From Streptomyces sp. NBC_01353 (GTDB taxonomy: Bacteria > Actinomycetota > Actinomycetes > Streptomycetales > Streptomycetaceae), in the NCBI RefSeq assembly GCF_036237275.1, contig NZ_CP108352.1:930001-994000 (forward strand): DNA of 64,000 nucleotides, written 5' to 3'. The translations under genes and the position numbers were made by a program. Below, piece after piece: positions 25,207 to 35,831 of the stretch (positions within the stretch are counted from its first letter, which is position 1; each line of letters starts with the position of its first letter). The notes under the pieces are model-generated. The model saw nothing but the letters and a program-made list of their open reading frames with translations, had not been told where the DNA came from and did not search any database.

Positions 25207-26235
25207 ATGACGACTGTTGATCCGGCTCCCCCGCCGCCCATGCGGTTGCGGGAACTCGTTTTCGGGGCGGCATGCGCCGCCGCCGTACGCGCGGCCGCCC
25301 GCCTGGGTGTGGCGGACGCCCTGGACGACACGCCCATGACCGTGGAGGACCTGGCGGCGGCGGTCAAGACCCAGCCGCGAACACTGCGGCGGCTGCTGCG
25401 CGCCCTGTCCTGCCAGGGGGTGTTCACCGAGCACGCCGACGGCACCTTCGCGCACACGGAGATGTCCCGGCTGCTGCGCGAGGACGATCCGCAGAGCCTT
25501 CGGTACATCGCGCTGTGGTGCACCGAGCCATGGACGTGGGACGTCTGGCCGAAGCTCGACGAGGCGGTGCGCTCCGGCCGTAACGTCTTCGAGGACGTCT
25601 ACGAAAGGGAGTTCTTCGCGTATCTCAACGAGGACGCGCCCGAGTCCGCGTACGTGTTCAACCGAGCCATGACGACGTCGAGCCGACAGTCGGCCCAGGA
25701 CGTCGCCGGCCTGCTGGATCTGCACGGCGTGTCGTCGGTCGTGGACATCGGCGGCGGTCAGGGGCACGTCCTGGCGAGTCTGCTGGAGAAGCACCCCGAC
25801 CTGCACGGCACTCTGCTCGATCTGCCGAGGGTGGTGGAGAACGCCGATCCGCGCCTGCGGGCGGACGGCCCGTTGGCCTCCCGGGTCCGTATCGTGCCCG
25901 GGGACTGCCGCGTGGACATCCCGGTCCAGGCGGACGTGTACATCATCAAGAACATTCTGGAGTGGGACGACGACAGCACCCGCAGGGCGCTGGCGAACGT
26001 CCGGAAGGCGGCGCTGCCCGGCGCCCGTGTCGTCGTGATCGAGAACCTCGTGGACGACACCCCGTCGATGAGGTTCACGACGGCCATGGACCTGCTGCTG
26101 CTCCTCAACGTCGGTGGTGCGAAGCACACCCGGCAGAGCATGGTCGACCGGCTCACGGACGCGGGTCTGGTCATCGGCGAGATCCGCCCGGTCAACGCGT
26201 ATCTCCACGCCTTCGAGTGCACCGTCCCCGCCTGA
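25207..26235 (+). CDS. SAM-dependent O-methyltransferase beside the spore-pigment cluster
   Basis: Enzyme of 342 aa of the plant-like/TcmN-type O-methyltransferase family. The N-terminal winged-helix dimerisation domain (LGVADALDDTPMTVEDLAAAVKTQPRTLRRLLRALSCQGVF) precedes the SAM-binding fold (VVDIGGGQGHVLASLL), GDCRVDIPVQADVYIIKNILEWDDD and VIENLVDD. The ATG at 25207 has AAGG seven bases upstream. It converges with the whiE-type genes across a strong terminator, so it is a separate transcript, but its fold and position suggest it methylates a hydroxyl of the pigment. Confidence 0.88.
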   Translation: MTTVDPAPPPPMRLRELVFGAACAAAVRAAARLGVADALDDTPMTVEDLAAAVKTQPRTLRRLLRALSCQGVFTEHADGTFAHTEMSRLLREDDPQSLRYIALWCTEPWTWDVWPKLDEAVRSGRNVFEDVYEREFFAYLNEDAPESAYVFNRAMTTSSRQSAQDVAGLLDLHGVSSVVDIGGGQGHVLASLLEKHPDLHGTLLDLPRVVENADPRLRADGPLASRVRIVPGDCRVDIPVQADVYIIKNILEWDDDSTRRALANVRKAALPGARVVVIENLVDDTPSMRFTTAMDLLLLLNVGGAKHTRQSMVDRLTDAGLVIGEIRPVNAYLHAFECTVPA

Positions 26236-26246
26236 CGGGAAGAGCG

Positions 26247-26299
26247 AAACCCGAGGCCGCCCGCTCCGCGTCTGTCGCGGGGCGGGCGGCCTCGGGTTT
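26247..26299. terminator. Bidirectional terminator, 24-bp stem
   Basis: Arms 26247-26270 and 26276-26299 pair over a 5-nt loop with a single G-U type exception; the left arm begins AAAC and the right arm ends GTTT, giving short A/U tails. It is placed between the convergent O-methyltransferase and cyclase genes. Confidence 0.9.
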
Positions 26300-26324
26300 C
26301 TCCGTCGTGCGTTCGCTCAGGAGC

Positions 26325-26657
26325 TCAGGAACCGGCGTCCCGCTCCCAGCGGTAGAAGCAGTGCGCCATGGCGTCCTTGGGGCTGCGCCATGTCTTCGGG
26401 TCGTAGGCGCTGACGTACGCGGACAGCTTCTCGCTGGTGTCCCGGAACTCCGGGTGCCCCGTCAGCTTCGCGATGGCGGGCGCCGGGTCCCGCTCGGACT
26501 CGATCAGGTGCAGATAGACGTCCCCGAACTGGAAGAGGCTGCGCCGGGTGACGCCGACCAGGTGCGGGAGTTCGCCGCGGTCGGAGGCGGCGAACACATC
26601 GGCGATCGCCGGCGCCGAATCGGGTGCCATGCGAGCGACGATCAGGGCGTGGTGCAT
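26325..26657 (-). CDS. TcmI-family polyketide cyclase (whiE ORFVII type)
   Basis: A 110-aa ferredoxin-like fold protein that guides late ring closure of the aromatic polyketide. The pattern is typical: MHHALIVARMAPDSAPAIADVFAASDRGELPHLVGVTRRSLFQFGDVYLHLIE, ending with DPKTWRSPKDAMAHCFYRWE. It is the last gene of the leftward spore-pigment string. Family and order match whiE ORFVII of Streptomyces coelicolor. Confidence 0.9.
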   Translation of the reverse strand: MHHALIVARMAPDSAPAIADVFAASDRGELPHLVGVTRRSLFQFGDVYLHLIESERDPAPAIAKLTGHPEFRDTSEKLSAYVSAYDPKTWRSPKDAMAHCFYRWERDAGS

Positions 26658-26697
26658 CGAGCGTCCTTCCTGGGTGTGCGGGTATGCGAGTGTGCGG

Positions 26698-27439
<742 letters not shown>

Positions 27440-27466
27440 GTGTGTGCTTCTCCTTCCCGCCCGGAC

Positions 27467-28714
27467 CTACCGGGCGGAGTCGTCGCCGCGGCGCACGACC
27501 AGCGCCGCGTTGGATCCCATGAGTCCCCTGCTGAGGACGAGGGCCGTGCGCAGCTCGGCGGGGCGAGCGCGGGACATCACCAGGTCGAGGTCGTGGCTGA
27601 TGTCGAACACGTTGGGGGTGGGGGGCACCAGGCCCTGCTCCATCGCGAAGACGGCGGCCGCGGTGTCGAGGACGGGCGCCCCGCAGTAGGCCCGGCCGAT
27701 CCCGGTCTTGGGCGCCGTGACGGGTACGCGGGTGGCGTGGGCTCCGAAGGCGTCGGCGATCGCCAGCGCTTCGGCGCGGTCCGCCTCCGGTACGCCCAGG
27801 GCGTCGGCGAAGACGACGTCGATCTCCTCCGGGGCGCACTCGGCCTCGTCGAGCGCGTCACGGATGGCGCGGGCGAGTCCCTCGCGGGACTCCTCCCAGC
27901 GGGAGGCGCCGGTGAACGTGGCGGCATGGCCGGCCACGACGGCCCGGACGGCCGCTCCCCGGTCGCGGGCGCGGGTCTCGTCCTCCACCACGAGCATGGC
28001 GCCGCCCTCCGCAGGGACGAAGCCGCAGGCGGCGGTGGTGAAGGGACGGTAGGCACGGTCCGGGTCCTCGACGGTGCTGAGCTCGGGGTATCCGAGCTGG
28101 CACACCATCGAGTACGGGGCGAGGGGCGCCTCGGCGGCGCCGACGACCACCGCGCCCGTGCCGCGCCGTACGGCCCGGGCCGCGTGGGCGAGGGCGTCCA
28201 GGCCGCCCGCCTCGTCGCTGGCGACCACTCCGCACGGCCCCTTGAAGCCGCTCCGGATGGAGATCTGGCCGGTGCTCGCGGCGTAGAACCAGGCGATGGA
28301 CTGGTACGGACCGACGAACTTGGAGCCCTGTCCCCAGAGCTTCTGCAGCTCACGCTGTCCGAACTCGCCGCCTCCGGAACCGGCGGCGGTGACCACCCCG
28401 ATGTCGAAGGGCTCCTCCGGGTCGTCCCGGGCGAGGCCGGCGTCGTCGAGGGCCATCGAGGCCGCGGCCATGGCGTAGTGGCTGAACCGGTCGGTCTGGA
28501 CGAGGAAGCGCTCCTCGATGAGGTCCGAGGCGTCGAAGCCCCGGACCTCCCCGGCGACCTTGAGAGGCAGGTGTTCGCACCCTTCGCGGGTGATCCGGTC
28601 CAGAACGCCGAGCCCTTCCCGGACCGACTTCCAGTAGGCCTCGGCGCTCAATCCGTTGGGGGCGATCACACCGATCCCGGTGACAACCGCTCGCCGTGGT
28701 CGCTGACTGCTCAT
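27467..28714 (-). CDS. KSbeta / chain length factor (whiE ORFIV type)
   Basis: A 415-aa partner of KSalpha that sets polyketide chain length and supplies starter decarboxylation. The active-site Cys of KSalpha is absent. The corresponding segment is [24 protein letters not shown], where most chain length factors have Gln just before AGGLD; here the residue is Glu. The N-terminus is [23 protein letters not shown]. The ATG at 28714 overlaps the KSalpha stop by four bases (ATGA), coupling the two subunits at near equal level. Confidence 0.94.
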   Translation of the reverse strand: MSSQRPRRAVVTGIGVIAPNGLSAEAYWKSVREGLGVLDRITREGCEHLPLKVAGEVRGFDASDLIEERFLVQTDRFSHYAMAAASMALDDAGLARDDPEEPFDIGVVTAAGSGGGEFGQRELQKLWGQGSKFVGPYQSIAWFYAASTGQISIRSGFKGPCGVVASDEAGGLDALAHAARAVRRGTGAVVVGAAEAPLAPYSMVCQLGYPELSTVEDPDRAYRPFTTAACGFVPAEGGAMLVVEDETRARDRGAAVRAVVAGHAATFTGASRWEESREGLARAIRDALDEAECAPEEIDVVFADALGVPEADRAEALAIADAFGAHATRVPVTAPKTGIGRAYCGAPVLDTAAAVFAMEQGLVPPTPNVFDISHDLDLVMSRARPAELRTALVLSRGLMGSNAALVVRRGDDSAR

Positions 28715-29979
28715 CGTGACCTCCCACCCGGCCCGGTCAGGAGGACCGCGGACTGGAAGCCGCCGAATCCGCTGCCTACGGAGAGCACGTTCCTCAGCTT
28801 CCGCGGGCGGGCGGTGCGCGGCACGTAGTCCAGGTCGCACTCGGGGTCGGGGGTCTCGTAGTTCGCCGTCGGGGGTACCACCTGGTGCTTCAGGGCGAGA
28901 ACGCAGGCGACGACCTCTATCGCGCCGATCGCGCCCAGCGAGTGCCCCACCATGGACTTGATGGAGCTCATGGGCGTGTCGTAGGCGTGGGCGCCCAGGG
29001 AGCGCTTCACGGCGGCGGTCTCGTGCCGGTCGTTCTGCCGGGTGCCGGAGCCGTGCGCGTTGACGTAGTCGATCAGTGTGGGGTCGAGCCGGGCCTGGTC
29101 GAGCGTGGAGTCGATCGCCCGGGCCATCTCAAGCCCTTCACCGGTCAGACCGGTCATGTGGTAGGCGTTGCCGAAGGTGGCGTAGCCGCCGATCTCGCAG
29201 TAGATGTGGGCACCTCGGGCCCGGGCGTGTTCGTACTCCTCCAGGACGAGGACCGCCGCGCCTTCGCCCATGACGAAGCCGTTGCGGTGGTCGTCGAAGG
29301 GCCGGGAGGCGTGCTCGGGGTCGTCGTTGTCGGGCGACGTCGCCTTGATGGCGTCGAAGCAGGCCATGGTGATCGGTGATATCGGCGAGTCCGACGCGCC
29401 GGCGATGCAGACGTCCGCCCGGCCTTCCTCGATGGTGTGGAAGGCGTAGCCGACGGCGTCGAGGCCGGAGGTGCAGCCGGTGGAGACGGTCTGCACCGGG
29501 CCGCGGGCGCCGAACTGTTCGGCCACGACCGAGGCGAGCGTGCTCGGCGAGAACGCCATGTGCAGCTTCGGGTCGGCCGCGCGATGGTCCACGTCCCACC
29601 GCTGCCCGCCCTCGCTGACCAGGACGTAGTCGTGTTCAAGCCGGGTGGTGCCGCCGACGGCGCTGCCCAGGGACACGGCGACGCGCCAGGGGTCTTCCGT
29701 GTCGGTGTCGAGTCCGGAGTCGCGTACGGCTTCCCCCGCGGCGACCACGGCGAACTGGATGTACCGGTCGGCGTGTTGGCTCAGCTCCGGGTCCAGGCCG
29801 TGGGCCGTCGGGTCGAAGTCGCACTCGGCGGCTATGCGTGAGCGCAGGCCGGCCGGGTCGAACAGGGTGATGCCGCGGGTCGCCGTACGGCCGGCGGCGA
29901 GGAGGTCCCAGAACGCCTTCGCTCCGGTGCCGCCCGGAGCGACCACACCGATACCGGTGACGGCCACTCGCCGGGTCAC
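28711..29979 (-). CDS. KSalpha, type II ketosynthase (whiE ORFIII type)
   Basis: A 422-aa condensing subunit. The catalytic Cys is in [17 protein letters not shown], with His in [12 protein letters not shown] and in [14 protein letters not shown]. It begins with GTG overlapping the cupin stop (GTGA) and ends in a four-base overlap with KSbeta. With KSbeta and the ACP it forms the minimal PKS that builds the spore-pigment chain from malonyl-ACP. Confidence 0.95.
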   Translation of the reverse strand: MTRRVAVTGIGVVAPGGTGAKAFWDLLAAGRTATRGITLFDPAGLRSRIAAECDFDPTAHGLDPELSQHADRYIQFAVVAAGEAVRDSGLDTDTEDPWRVAVSLGSAVGGTTRLEHDYVLVSEGGQRWDVDHRAADPKLHMAFSPSTLASVVAEQFGARGPVQTVSTGCTSGLDAVGYAFHTIEEGRADVCIAGASDSPISPITMACFDAIKATSPDNDDPEHASRPFDDHRNGFVMGEGAAVLVLEEYEHARARGAHIYCEIGGYATFGNAYHMTGLTGEGLEMARAIDSTLDQARLDPTLIDYVNAHGSGTRQNDRHETAAVKRSLGAHAYDTPMSSIKSMVGHSLGAIGAIEVVACVLALKHQVVPPTANYETPDPECDLDYVPRTARPRKLRNVLSVGSGFGGFQSAVLLTGPGGRSR

Positions 29980-30446
29980 TCGATGGCCCCGCTTCGCTCG
30001 GACACCTGTCCCGGGTCGTGCACGGTCAGGTGCGGCCCCGCCGCGGCGAGCTCGCCGTCCTCGGTGACCTCGGTGTCGACGTGGCCGAGGCTCGGACGCG
30101 GGGCGAGCGGGCCCAGGTGGAAGACCATGCGGGCCTCCACGTCACCGACGTTGCGGAAGCGGTGCCGCATGTCGATGGGGATCAGGAGGCCCTGGTCGGG
30201 CTGGAGCGCGTACGTGTCGCCGTCCAGGTCCACTTCGAGCGCGCCCGAGACGACGTACACGAACTCCTCGGAGTACGGGTGGTAGTGCTCACCGATGCGC
30301 TCGCCGGGCTGGACGATGGCCAGGCCCATGAAGCCGCTGGTGGAACCCACGGTGGCCGGCGTCAGCATGGCCCGCAGGTCACCTCCGCGCCTGCGGTTGG
30401 GTTCCGTCTCGCTCAGTTTCACGATGCGAGGACGCTGCTTGAGCAT
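29976..30446 (-). CDS. Cupin protein (whiE ORFII type)
   Basis: A 156-aa single-domain cupin. The metal motif is [24 protein letters not shown] with a second His in [10 protein letters not shown]. WhiE ORFII-like cupins occur in nearly all spore-pigment clusters and are thought to assist polyketide processing. The stop overlaps the KSalpha start. It lies between ORFI (upstream) and KSalpha. Confidence 0.9.
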   Translation of the reverse strand: MLKQRPRIVKLSETEPNRRRGGDLRAMLTPATVGSTSGFMGLAIVQPGERIGEHYHPYSEEFVYVVSGALEVDLDGDTYALQPDQGLLIPIDMRHRFRNVGDVEARMVFHLGPLAPRPSLGHVDTEVTEDGELAAAGPHLTVHDPGQVSERSGAIE

Positions 30447-30514
30447 GGTTGTTACCTCCGAGTGTGGAAGTGGCGTGCGGAGTGAACGGCCGCGGCCGGG
30501 GCCGCGGCCGCACG

Positions 30515-31639
30515 TCAGGAATCCGCCGAGCTGCGGTCGGTGATGGGCAGCATGTCGGCGTGCGACAGGAGGCGGTTGATGTTGCGCTCCGTCTCCAGGG
30601 AGCCCTCGACGCCGATCGCGGCACCGTCGAGAAGTCGTTCCAGCTCAGCGGCGCTCCCGGGGCCCTTGAGGCCCAGCGAGGCGACGGGGTCGACGTCGAG
30701 CTCGCCGGTGAGGTCGACGAGGCGCACCACGATGTCGTCGCGCTGGAAGACGGTGCTGCCGTACACCGGGCTCTTCGGGTCGTCCGCCGCGGCCGCGTCC
30801 TGATGGGCGAGCAGCCGGGCCAGCTCCATCCCGCAGCCTTCCTTGGCCGGGTAGTACAGCGCGTGACGCCGCACGTCGCCCGCTGCCGGCCGACCGGACA
30901 CCACATGGTGCACGGCCGGGAGCGCCGCCCGGGTGAAGAAGACCCGGGCCGATTGGGGGTCGGTCAGGTCCCGGTCCTGTTCCAGGTACGGGTTGATGGC
31001 CTCCTCGACGGCTCGCACCTCGGGCTGACGGGCGACATGGCGCAGTGCCGCGAGGAGGTCGCCCTCCACTTCCACGGCCCGTACGACCCGGTTGCCGTGC
31101 ATGAAGAGCGAGGTGCGGCGCAGCCGGGTGTTCTCGTCGACCTGGGCCTTGGGCGACTCGTACCCGGCGAGGAGCTCCGCGACCTTCGATTCGGAGCCCG
31201 GCTTGACGGTGAAGGTGAGGGCGTGGCGTGCCACACCGTCGCCGACACGGGCCGCCACCTGCTGGCGCGTCGATGCCCGATCGGGCGTGAGCGGCTGACG
31301 GGGACCGGTCTCCCTGAGGATGCTGTAGCGCATCGACCGGGTGTCCCGGACACAGCTGTGCATCGGCTTGACGGTTTCGACGTGCTCCTCGCTGTTCACC
31401 CAGGCGAGGAACGGCGGAGCGCTCTCCCACTCACTGGTGATGAGCCACTGCGAGGGGTTCTCGATGGACTGGCAGAGCTGGTCACTGATGTGACCGGGCA
31501 CGGAGGCGACCTGCTTGCACATGAGTTCGTACGCGTCCAGGAACTGCTGTTGAGCTCCTTCGTACAGATCGAGCAGCAGGATCACCCGCAGCCTTGAGCC
31601 GTCGAACGCCGACTGCGAAATGCGTCCCGAGATGGACAT
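30515..31639 (-). CDS. Antibiotic-biosynthesis-monooxygenase-like protein (whiE ORFI type)
   Basis: A 374-aa protein made of ABM/ferredoxin-like segments. The first is visible at [58 protein letters not shown]; later parts repeat the [22 protein letters not shown] and [19 protein letters not shown] patterns, suggesting three related repeats. The ATG at 31639 has AGAGGTG upstream; longer frames to 31873 run into the divergent promoter. It is the first gene of the leftward pigment operon. The exact role of WhiE ORFI proteins is unsettled. Confidence 0.85.
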   Translation of the reverse strand: MSISGRISQSAFDGSRLRVILLLDLYEGAQQQFLDAYELMCKQVASVPGHISDQLCQSIENPSQWLITSEWESAPPFLAWVNSEEHVETVKPMHSCVRDTRSMRYSILRETGPRQPLTPDRASTRQQVAARVGDGVARHALTFTVKPGSESKVAELLAGYESPKAQVDENTRLRRTSLFMHGNRVVRAVEVEGDLLAALRHVARQPEVRAVEEAINPYLEQDRDLTDPQSARVFFTRAALPAVHHVVSGRPAAGDVRRHALYYPAKEGCGMELARLLAHQDAAAADDPKSPVYGSTVFQRDDIVVRLVDLTGELDVDPVASLGLKGPGSAAELERLLDGAAIGVEGSLETERNINRLLSHADMLPITDRSSADS

Positions 31640-31872
31640 CCAGCGCACCTCTTTCTCTTCCGCGAGGAGGGTCGGGGAGGACCGCCGTGCCCGAAAGCCC
31701 GGAGTCGTCATGTGCCGATCGTTGGCGGACGCCGCGATCCGCGCGAGCCCCACGGTGCGGATGAGTGAACTGCGCGTCATTCGGGTGCCCCGAACGCGCG
31801 AATCGGTCCTCACAGGGCATGAATCTGCATTCCACCCCTGGCTTGCGTCGCAGGCGACGCTGGAGGCGATCA
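31640..31872. promoter_or_regulatory. Divergent promoter region of the spore-pigment cluster
   Basis: 233 bp between ORFI-type (leftward) and ORFVIII-type (rightward) genes, the same place where the whiE promoters lie in S. coelicolor. I do not identify the boxes. By analogy these promoters should be sporulation-specific. Confidence 0.6.
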
Positions 31873-33531
31873 ATGAACCGAATCGAAGAAGCCGGCGAAG
31901 TCGGTCACCGCACGCCCGTCCTCATCGTCGGCGGCTCGCTGGTAGGCCTTTCCACCTCGCTGTTCCTGGGGCGCCTCGGTGTGCCACACACCCTTGTCGA
32001 ACGGCACCGGGGCACCTCGTTCCACCCGCGCGGGCGCGGCAACAACGTGCGCACGATGGAGGTGTTCCGTGGCGCCGGTGTCGAGCAGCGCATCCGCGAT
32101 GCCGCGTCCGTCCTGGCGCGGAACAACGGCATCCTGCAGACACCGAGTCTGGCGGGCGATGTCGGCGAGTGGCTGTTCAAGGAGATCGATCCCGGTGGCG
32201 GGGTCGCCCGTTTCAGCCCCGCCGGATGGTGCCTCTGCAGCCAGAACGACCTCGAGCCGGTGCTCCTCGAGAGCGCTCGGGAGCTCGGCGCGGATCTGCG
32301 CTACTCCACCGAGCTGATGTCGTTCGAGCAGGACTCCGAGGGGGTGACCGCCCAGGTGAAGAGCCGTGACACGGGCGAACACCTCACGATCCACGCGGAC
32401 TATCTCGTCGCGGCGGACGGCCCGCGCAGCCCCATTCGCGAAGGGCTCGGCATCGGGCACAACGGCCCGGGCGACCTGTTCCACAACGTCAGCATCACCT
32501 TCGTCTCCCGCGGCCTCGCGGACATCGTCGGCGACCGGCGCTTCGTCGTCTGCTACCTGACGAACCCGGAGGCCGACGGGGCCCTGCTGCCGGTCGACAA
32601 CCAGGAGCGCTGGGTGTTCCACGCGCCCTGGCACCCCGAGAAGGGCGAGACGGAGGAAGAGTTCACCGACGAGCGATGCAGGGAGCACATCCGACGGGCC
32701 GTGGGAGTACCGGATCTCGATGTGGAGATCACGGGCAGAGCGCCCTGGCACGCCGCCGAGAGGGTCGCCGAACGGTACGCGGAGGGCCGGGTGTTCCTCG
32801 CCGGTGACTCCGCCCACGAGATGTCGCCCACGGGCGCGTTCGGCTCCAACACCGGCATCCAGGACGCGCACAACCTGGCCTGGAAGCTGGCCGCCGTCCT
32901 GGGCGGTTGGGCCGGCCCCGGTCTGCTGGAGTCCTACGACGCGGAGCGCAGGCCTGTCGCCGAGGCGACGAGTTCGCGGGCCTCGTCACGGTCGGTCGAG
33001 CACAGCCACCCCGGTTACGCCCCCTCCCCCGGAGCCGGCGGCCCCGGGGGAAAGAAGGGCGGGATCCTCAACGTGGCGCTGGGCTACCGCTACCCCCAGG
33101 GCGCGGTCCACGGTGCCGACCGGGAGCTTCCGGTCGTCCCCGACGGGCTGCGGTTGACGGGCGAGCCCGGCAGCCGGGCGCCCCACATGTGGCTGAGCCG
33201 CGCCGGCAGCCGGGTCTCCACCCTCGACCTGTACGAGCGGTCCCTGGTGCTCCTGAGTGCCGCGGGCGGCGCCGGCAGGTGGCACACCGCGGCGAAGCGC
33301 GTCGCGGAGCAGCTGTCGGTGCCGGTCGACTCGTACCGTATCGGCGACGGGGCCGACGCGGAGCTGTCCCCGGAGGGCGACATGGACTGGGCGGAGCTCC
33401 ACGGCGTCACCACGGACGGTGCGGTCCTCGTCCGCCCCGACGGGTTCGTCGCCTGGCGGTCCGAAGGGGCGGTCGCGGATCCCGGAAAGGCGTTGCGGCA
33501 GGTCCTCACGGCGATCCTGGGCCGGGAGTGA
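31873..33531 (+). CDS. FAD-dependent aromatic polyketide hydroxylase (whiE ORFVIII type)
   Basis: A 552-aa class A flavoprotein monooxygenase that hydroxylates the aromatic pigment late in assembly. FAD motif LIVGGSLVGLSTSLFLGRLGV, the DG motif VAADGPRSPIREGLGIG and the GD motif RVFLAGDSAHEMSPTGAFGSNTGIQDAHNLAWKLAAVL are all present. A C-terminal thioredoxin-like region ends GAVLVRPDGFVAWRSEG. The ATG at 31873 has GGAGG seven bases before. It is divergent from the other pigment genes, as in whiE, and is followed by a perfect hairpin. Confidence 0.93.
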   Translation: MNRIEEAGEVGHRTPVLIVGGSLVGLSTSLFLGRLGVPHTLVERHRGTSFHPRGRGNNVRTMEVFRGAGVEQRIRDAASVLARNNGILQTPSLAGDVGEWLFKEIDPGGGVARFSPAGWCLCSQNDLEPVLLESARELGADLRYSTELMSFEQDSEGVTAQVKSRDTGEHLTIHADYLVAADGPRSPIREGLGIGHNGPGDLFHNVSITFVSRGLADIVGDRRFVVCYLTNPEADGALLPVDNQERWVFHAPWHPEKGETEEEFTDERCREHIRRAVGVPDLDVEITGRAPWHAAERVAERYAEGRVFLAGDSAHEMSPTGAFGSNTGIQDAHNLAWKLAAVLGGWAGPGLLESYDAERRPVAEATSSRASSRSVEHSHPGYAPSPGAGGPGGKKGGILNVALGYRYPQGAVHGADRELPVVPDGLRLTGEPGSRAPHMWLSRAGSRVSTLDLYERSLVLLSAAGGAGRWHTAAKRVAEQLSVPVDSYRIGDGADAELSPEGDMDWAELHGVTTDGAVLVRPDGFVAWRSEGAVADPGKALRQVLTAILGRE

Positions 33532-33557
33532 CCACCTCCTCGTCCCCGCCCGACGGC

Positions 33558-33595
33558 CGTCCGGGGCGTCCCTGATCTCAGGGACGCCCCGGACG
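33558..33595 (+). terminator. Terminator, 18-bp perfect inverted repeat
   Basis: CGTCCGGGGCGTCCCTGA (33558-33575) pairs with 33578-33595. The central CTGATCTCAG opens to a practical loop of about eight bases. It lies 27 nt after the hydroxylase stop. Confidence 0.88.
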
Positions 33596-33777
33596 ACCGG
33601 AGTGTTCCGACCGCCGAGTCACGTCCCTCCGGGGGTACGGGGTGAGCGGATGTATGAGAAAACACCGGCGGGCCGACCGCACGGGCCTGTACGGGTGAAC
33701 TGATTCGTGAGCTCTGTCGACCGGAGCACGGTCGGCCGAAGACAAGGAGGGAGCCGCACACCGACCACGGAGGCATC

Positions 33778-35691
33778 ATGGGCCGAGTCACCGCCGACAC
33801 CACTCCCGATTACCTCAAGCGAACGGCCCCTCCGGTCCGTGAGCGCCTGGCCGCCGCCACGCAACTCGAGACCTTCCTGGCCAGTGCCGGCGCGCTCACC
33901 CTGGAGCAGCGGATGCTCCTCGTCGATCAGGCCCTGGTGCTGATCGAGCAGAACTACGTGCACCTGCCTCTGAAGATGGCGATGCACGCGGTCAATCCCG
34001 TGCAGCGGCTGCGTCTCGTCCGGCGGCAGCTGGAGCAGCAGACGGCGGACACGATGCCGCCCGAGTGGGTCTTCCACGCGGAGATGGCCACGGTCTTCCA
34101 CTCGGTCCGGGACCTGCACACCAACTACCAGCTGCCGGCGCCGTTCGCCAACAAGATCGCCTTCCTCCCCTTCCGGGTCGAGGAGTGCGCCGACGGATCG
34201 AAGCCGCGCTTCCTGGTCACCCGCATCACACAGGGGTTCTCCGCCCCGGGCTTCGCGCCGGGCGTCGAGATCACCCACTGGAGCGGCATCCCCATCGAGC
34301 AGGCCGTCGAGCTCAACGCCGCCCGGTTCGCCGGGAGCAACACCGCGGCGCGCCGTAGCCGGGGGGTGCAGTCGCTGACGGTGCGCTCGCTCTCGGCGCA
34401 TCTGCCCCCGTTCGAGGAGTGGGTGACCGTCAGCTACACGGGCTCCGACGGCACGGCGCGCGAGCTGCGCGAGAACTGGCAGATCGTGGAGAACCTCCCG
34501 CCGATGGCCGGCCCGACCGGTGAGGCGGCGCTCGTCATGGGCGTGGACTACGAGGCCGACGAGATCAGCCGGGCCAACCTCATGCTCTTCGCCCCGCACA
34601 TCATCGAGCAGCAGCATGCCGTGGATTCGGGAGAATCCCCCGCCGCCGCGGCGGGCGAGATCGTGAGCATGATGCCGAAGGTCTTCACGGCACGCACCGT
34701 CCAGACCCCGTCGGGCACCTTCGGCCACATCCGGATCCACACCTTCAGCGTCGACGACGCCGGCGCCTTCGTCGGGGAGTTCGTCCGGCTCCTCGGTCAG
34801 CTGCCGCAGAACGGTCTGATCGTCGACGTGCGCGACAACGGCGGCGGCTTGGTCTGGGCGTCGGAGCTCGCCCTGCAGACCCTGACGCCGCGCCGGATCA
34901 CGCCGGAGCCGTTCCAGTTCATCAACACCCCCCTCAATCTGCGCATCTGCCGCAGCAGCCCCAGCCTCAGCCCCTGGGTGAGGTCGATGGAACAGGCGAT
35001 CGAGATCGGGGCCGCCTTCTCCGCCGCCCTGCCCCTCACTCCGGAGTCCCTCGCCAACGACATCGGCCAGCAGTACTTCGGCCCGGTCGTCCTCATCACC
35101 AATGCCCGCTGCTACTCCGCCACCGACATGTTCGCCGCCGGTTTCCAGGACCACCGGATCGGCACCGTGCTCGGCACCGACGACAACACCGGAGCGGGCG
35201 GCGCGAACGTCTGGGCGCAGGGCGACATCATGACGTTCTTCCCGATCAGCGCCTCGCCGTACCGCCCCCTGCCGAACGGGGCGGGGATGCGCGTGGCGAT
35301 CCGAAGGTCCCTGCGGGTCGGCGACCGAGCCGGTACGCCCCTGGAGGACCTCGGTGTCGTACCGGACGTACGCCATCGCATGACCCGTCGCGACCTCCTG
35401 GAGGCCAACGCCGATCTCATGGCACGCGCCGGGGAACTCCTCGAGGCACAGCCCGTACGAGAGTTGACGATCACCGACGCCATCCGCGCCGACGGCTCGC
35501 TCCGCCTCATGCTCAGGACCGCCAACGTCGACCGCGTGGACGTCTTCCTCGACCGGCGCCCCCGCACCTCCGTGGACATCCCCGACGGCCAGGCCGAGGT
35601 GAACGTGCCGGGGGCCACGACGGCCGAGACGGTGCGCGTGGACGGTTTCGCCGGCGGCGAGCTCGTCGCCAGCCGCACCAAGCGGCTGTAG
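33778..35691 (+). CDS. S41-family peptidase-like protein (TSP protease fold)
   Basis: A 637-aa protein. The central-to-C-terminal tail-specific-protease core is recognisable: FGHIRIHTFSVDDAGAFVGEFVRLLGQLPQNGLIVDVRDNGGG, then VVLITNARCYSATDMFAAGFQDHRIGTVLGTDDNTGAGGANVW, where the Ser in YSATD sits at the nucleophile position. The Lys expected four residues later in classic S41 enzymes is not obvious (DMFAAG). An N-terminal helical domain of about 110 residues contains VFHSVRDLHTNYQLP. No signal peptide is seen, so a cytoplasmic location is likely. Peptidase activity remains a family-based guess. Is it part of the next operon? A 140-nt gap with a small hairpin suggests not. Confidence 0.75.
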   Translation: MGRVTADTTPDYLKRTAPPVRERLAAATQLETFLASAGALTLEQRMLLVDQALVLIEQNYVHLPLKMAMHAVNPVQRLRLVRRQLEQQTADTMPPEWVFHAEMATVFHSVRDLHTNYQLPAPFANKIAFLPFRVEECADGSKPRFLVTRITQGFSAPGFAPGVEITHWSGIPIEQAVELNAARFAGSNTAARRSRGVQSLTVRSLSAHLPPFEEWVTVSYTGSDGTARELRENWQIVENLPPMAGPTGEAALVMGVDYEADEISRANLMLFAPHIIEQQHAVDSGESPAAAAGEIVSMMPKVFTARTVQTPSGTFGHIRIHTFSVDDAGAFVGEFVRLLGQLPQNGLIVDVRDNGGGLVWASELALQTLTPRRITPEPFQFINTPLNLRICRSSPSLSPWVRSMEQAIEIGAAFSAALPLTPESLANDIGQQYFGPVVLITNARCYSATDMFAAGFQDHRIGTVLGTDDNTGAGGANVWAQGDIMTFFPISASPYRPLPNGAGMRVAIRRSLRVGDRAGTPLEDLGVVPDVRHRMTRRDLLEANADLMARAGELLEAQPVRELTITDAIRADGSLRLMLRTANVDRVDVFLDRRPRTSVDIPDGQAEVNVPGATTAETVRVDGFAGGELVASRTKRL

Positions 35692-35702
35692 GAGGCCTCA
35701 GG

Positions 35703-35718
35703 GGCCCGAGAGCGGGCC
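35703..35718. terminator. Short hairpin after the S41 peptidase gene
   Basis: GGCCCG-AGAG-CGGGCC, a 6-bp perfect stem 12 nt after the stop codon. It is weak, but correctly placed to separate this gene from the GMC operon. Confidence 0.4.
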
Positions 35719-35831
35719 GTACGACCCCGCGCTTCCCCCGGACGCGCCGTCTGCCTCGTGCGGCGGCGCAACGGGCATTAGCGTCTCCTTACGGGGCGGG
35801 ATGATCACCATCACCCGTAAGGGGATCGCCG

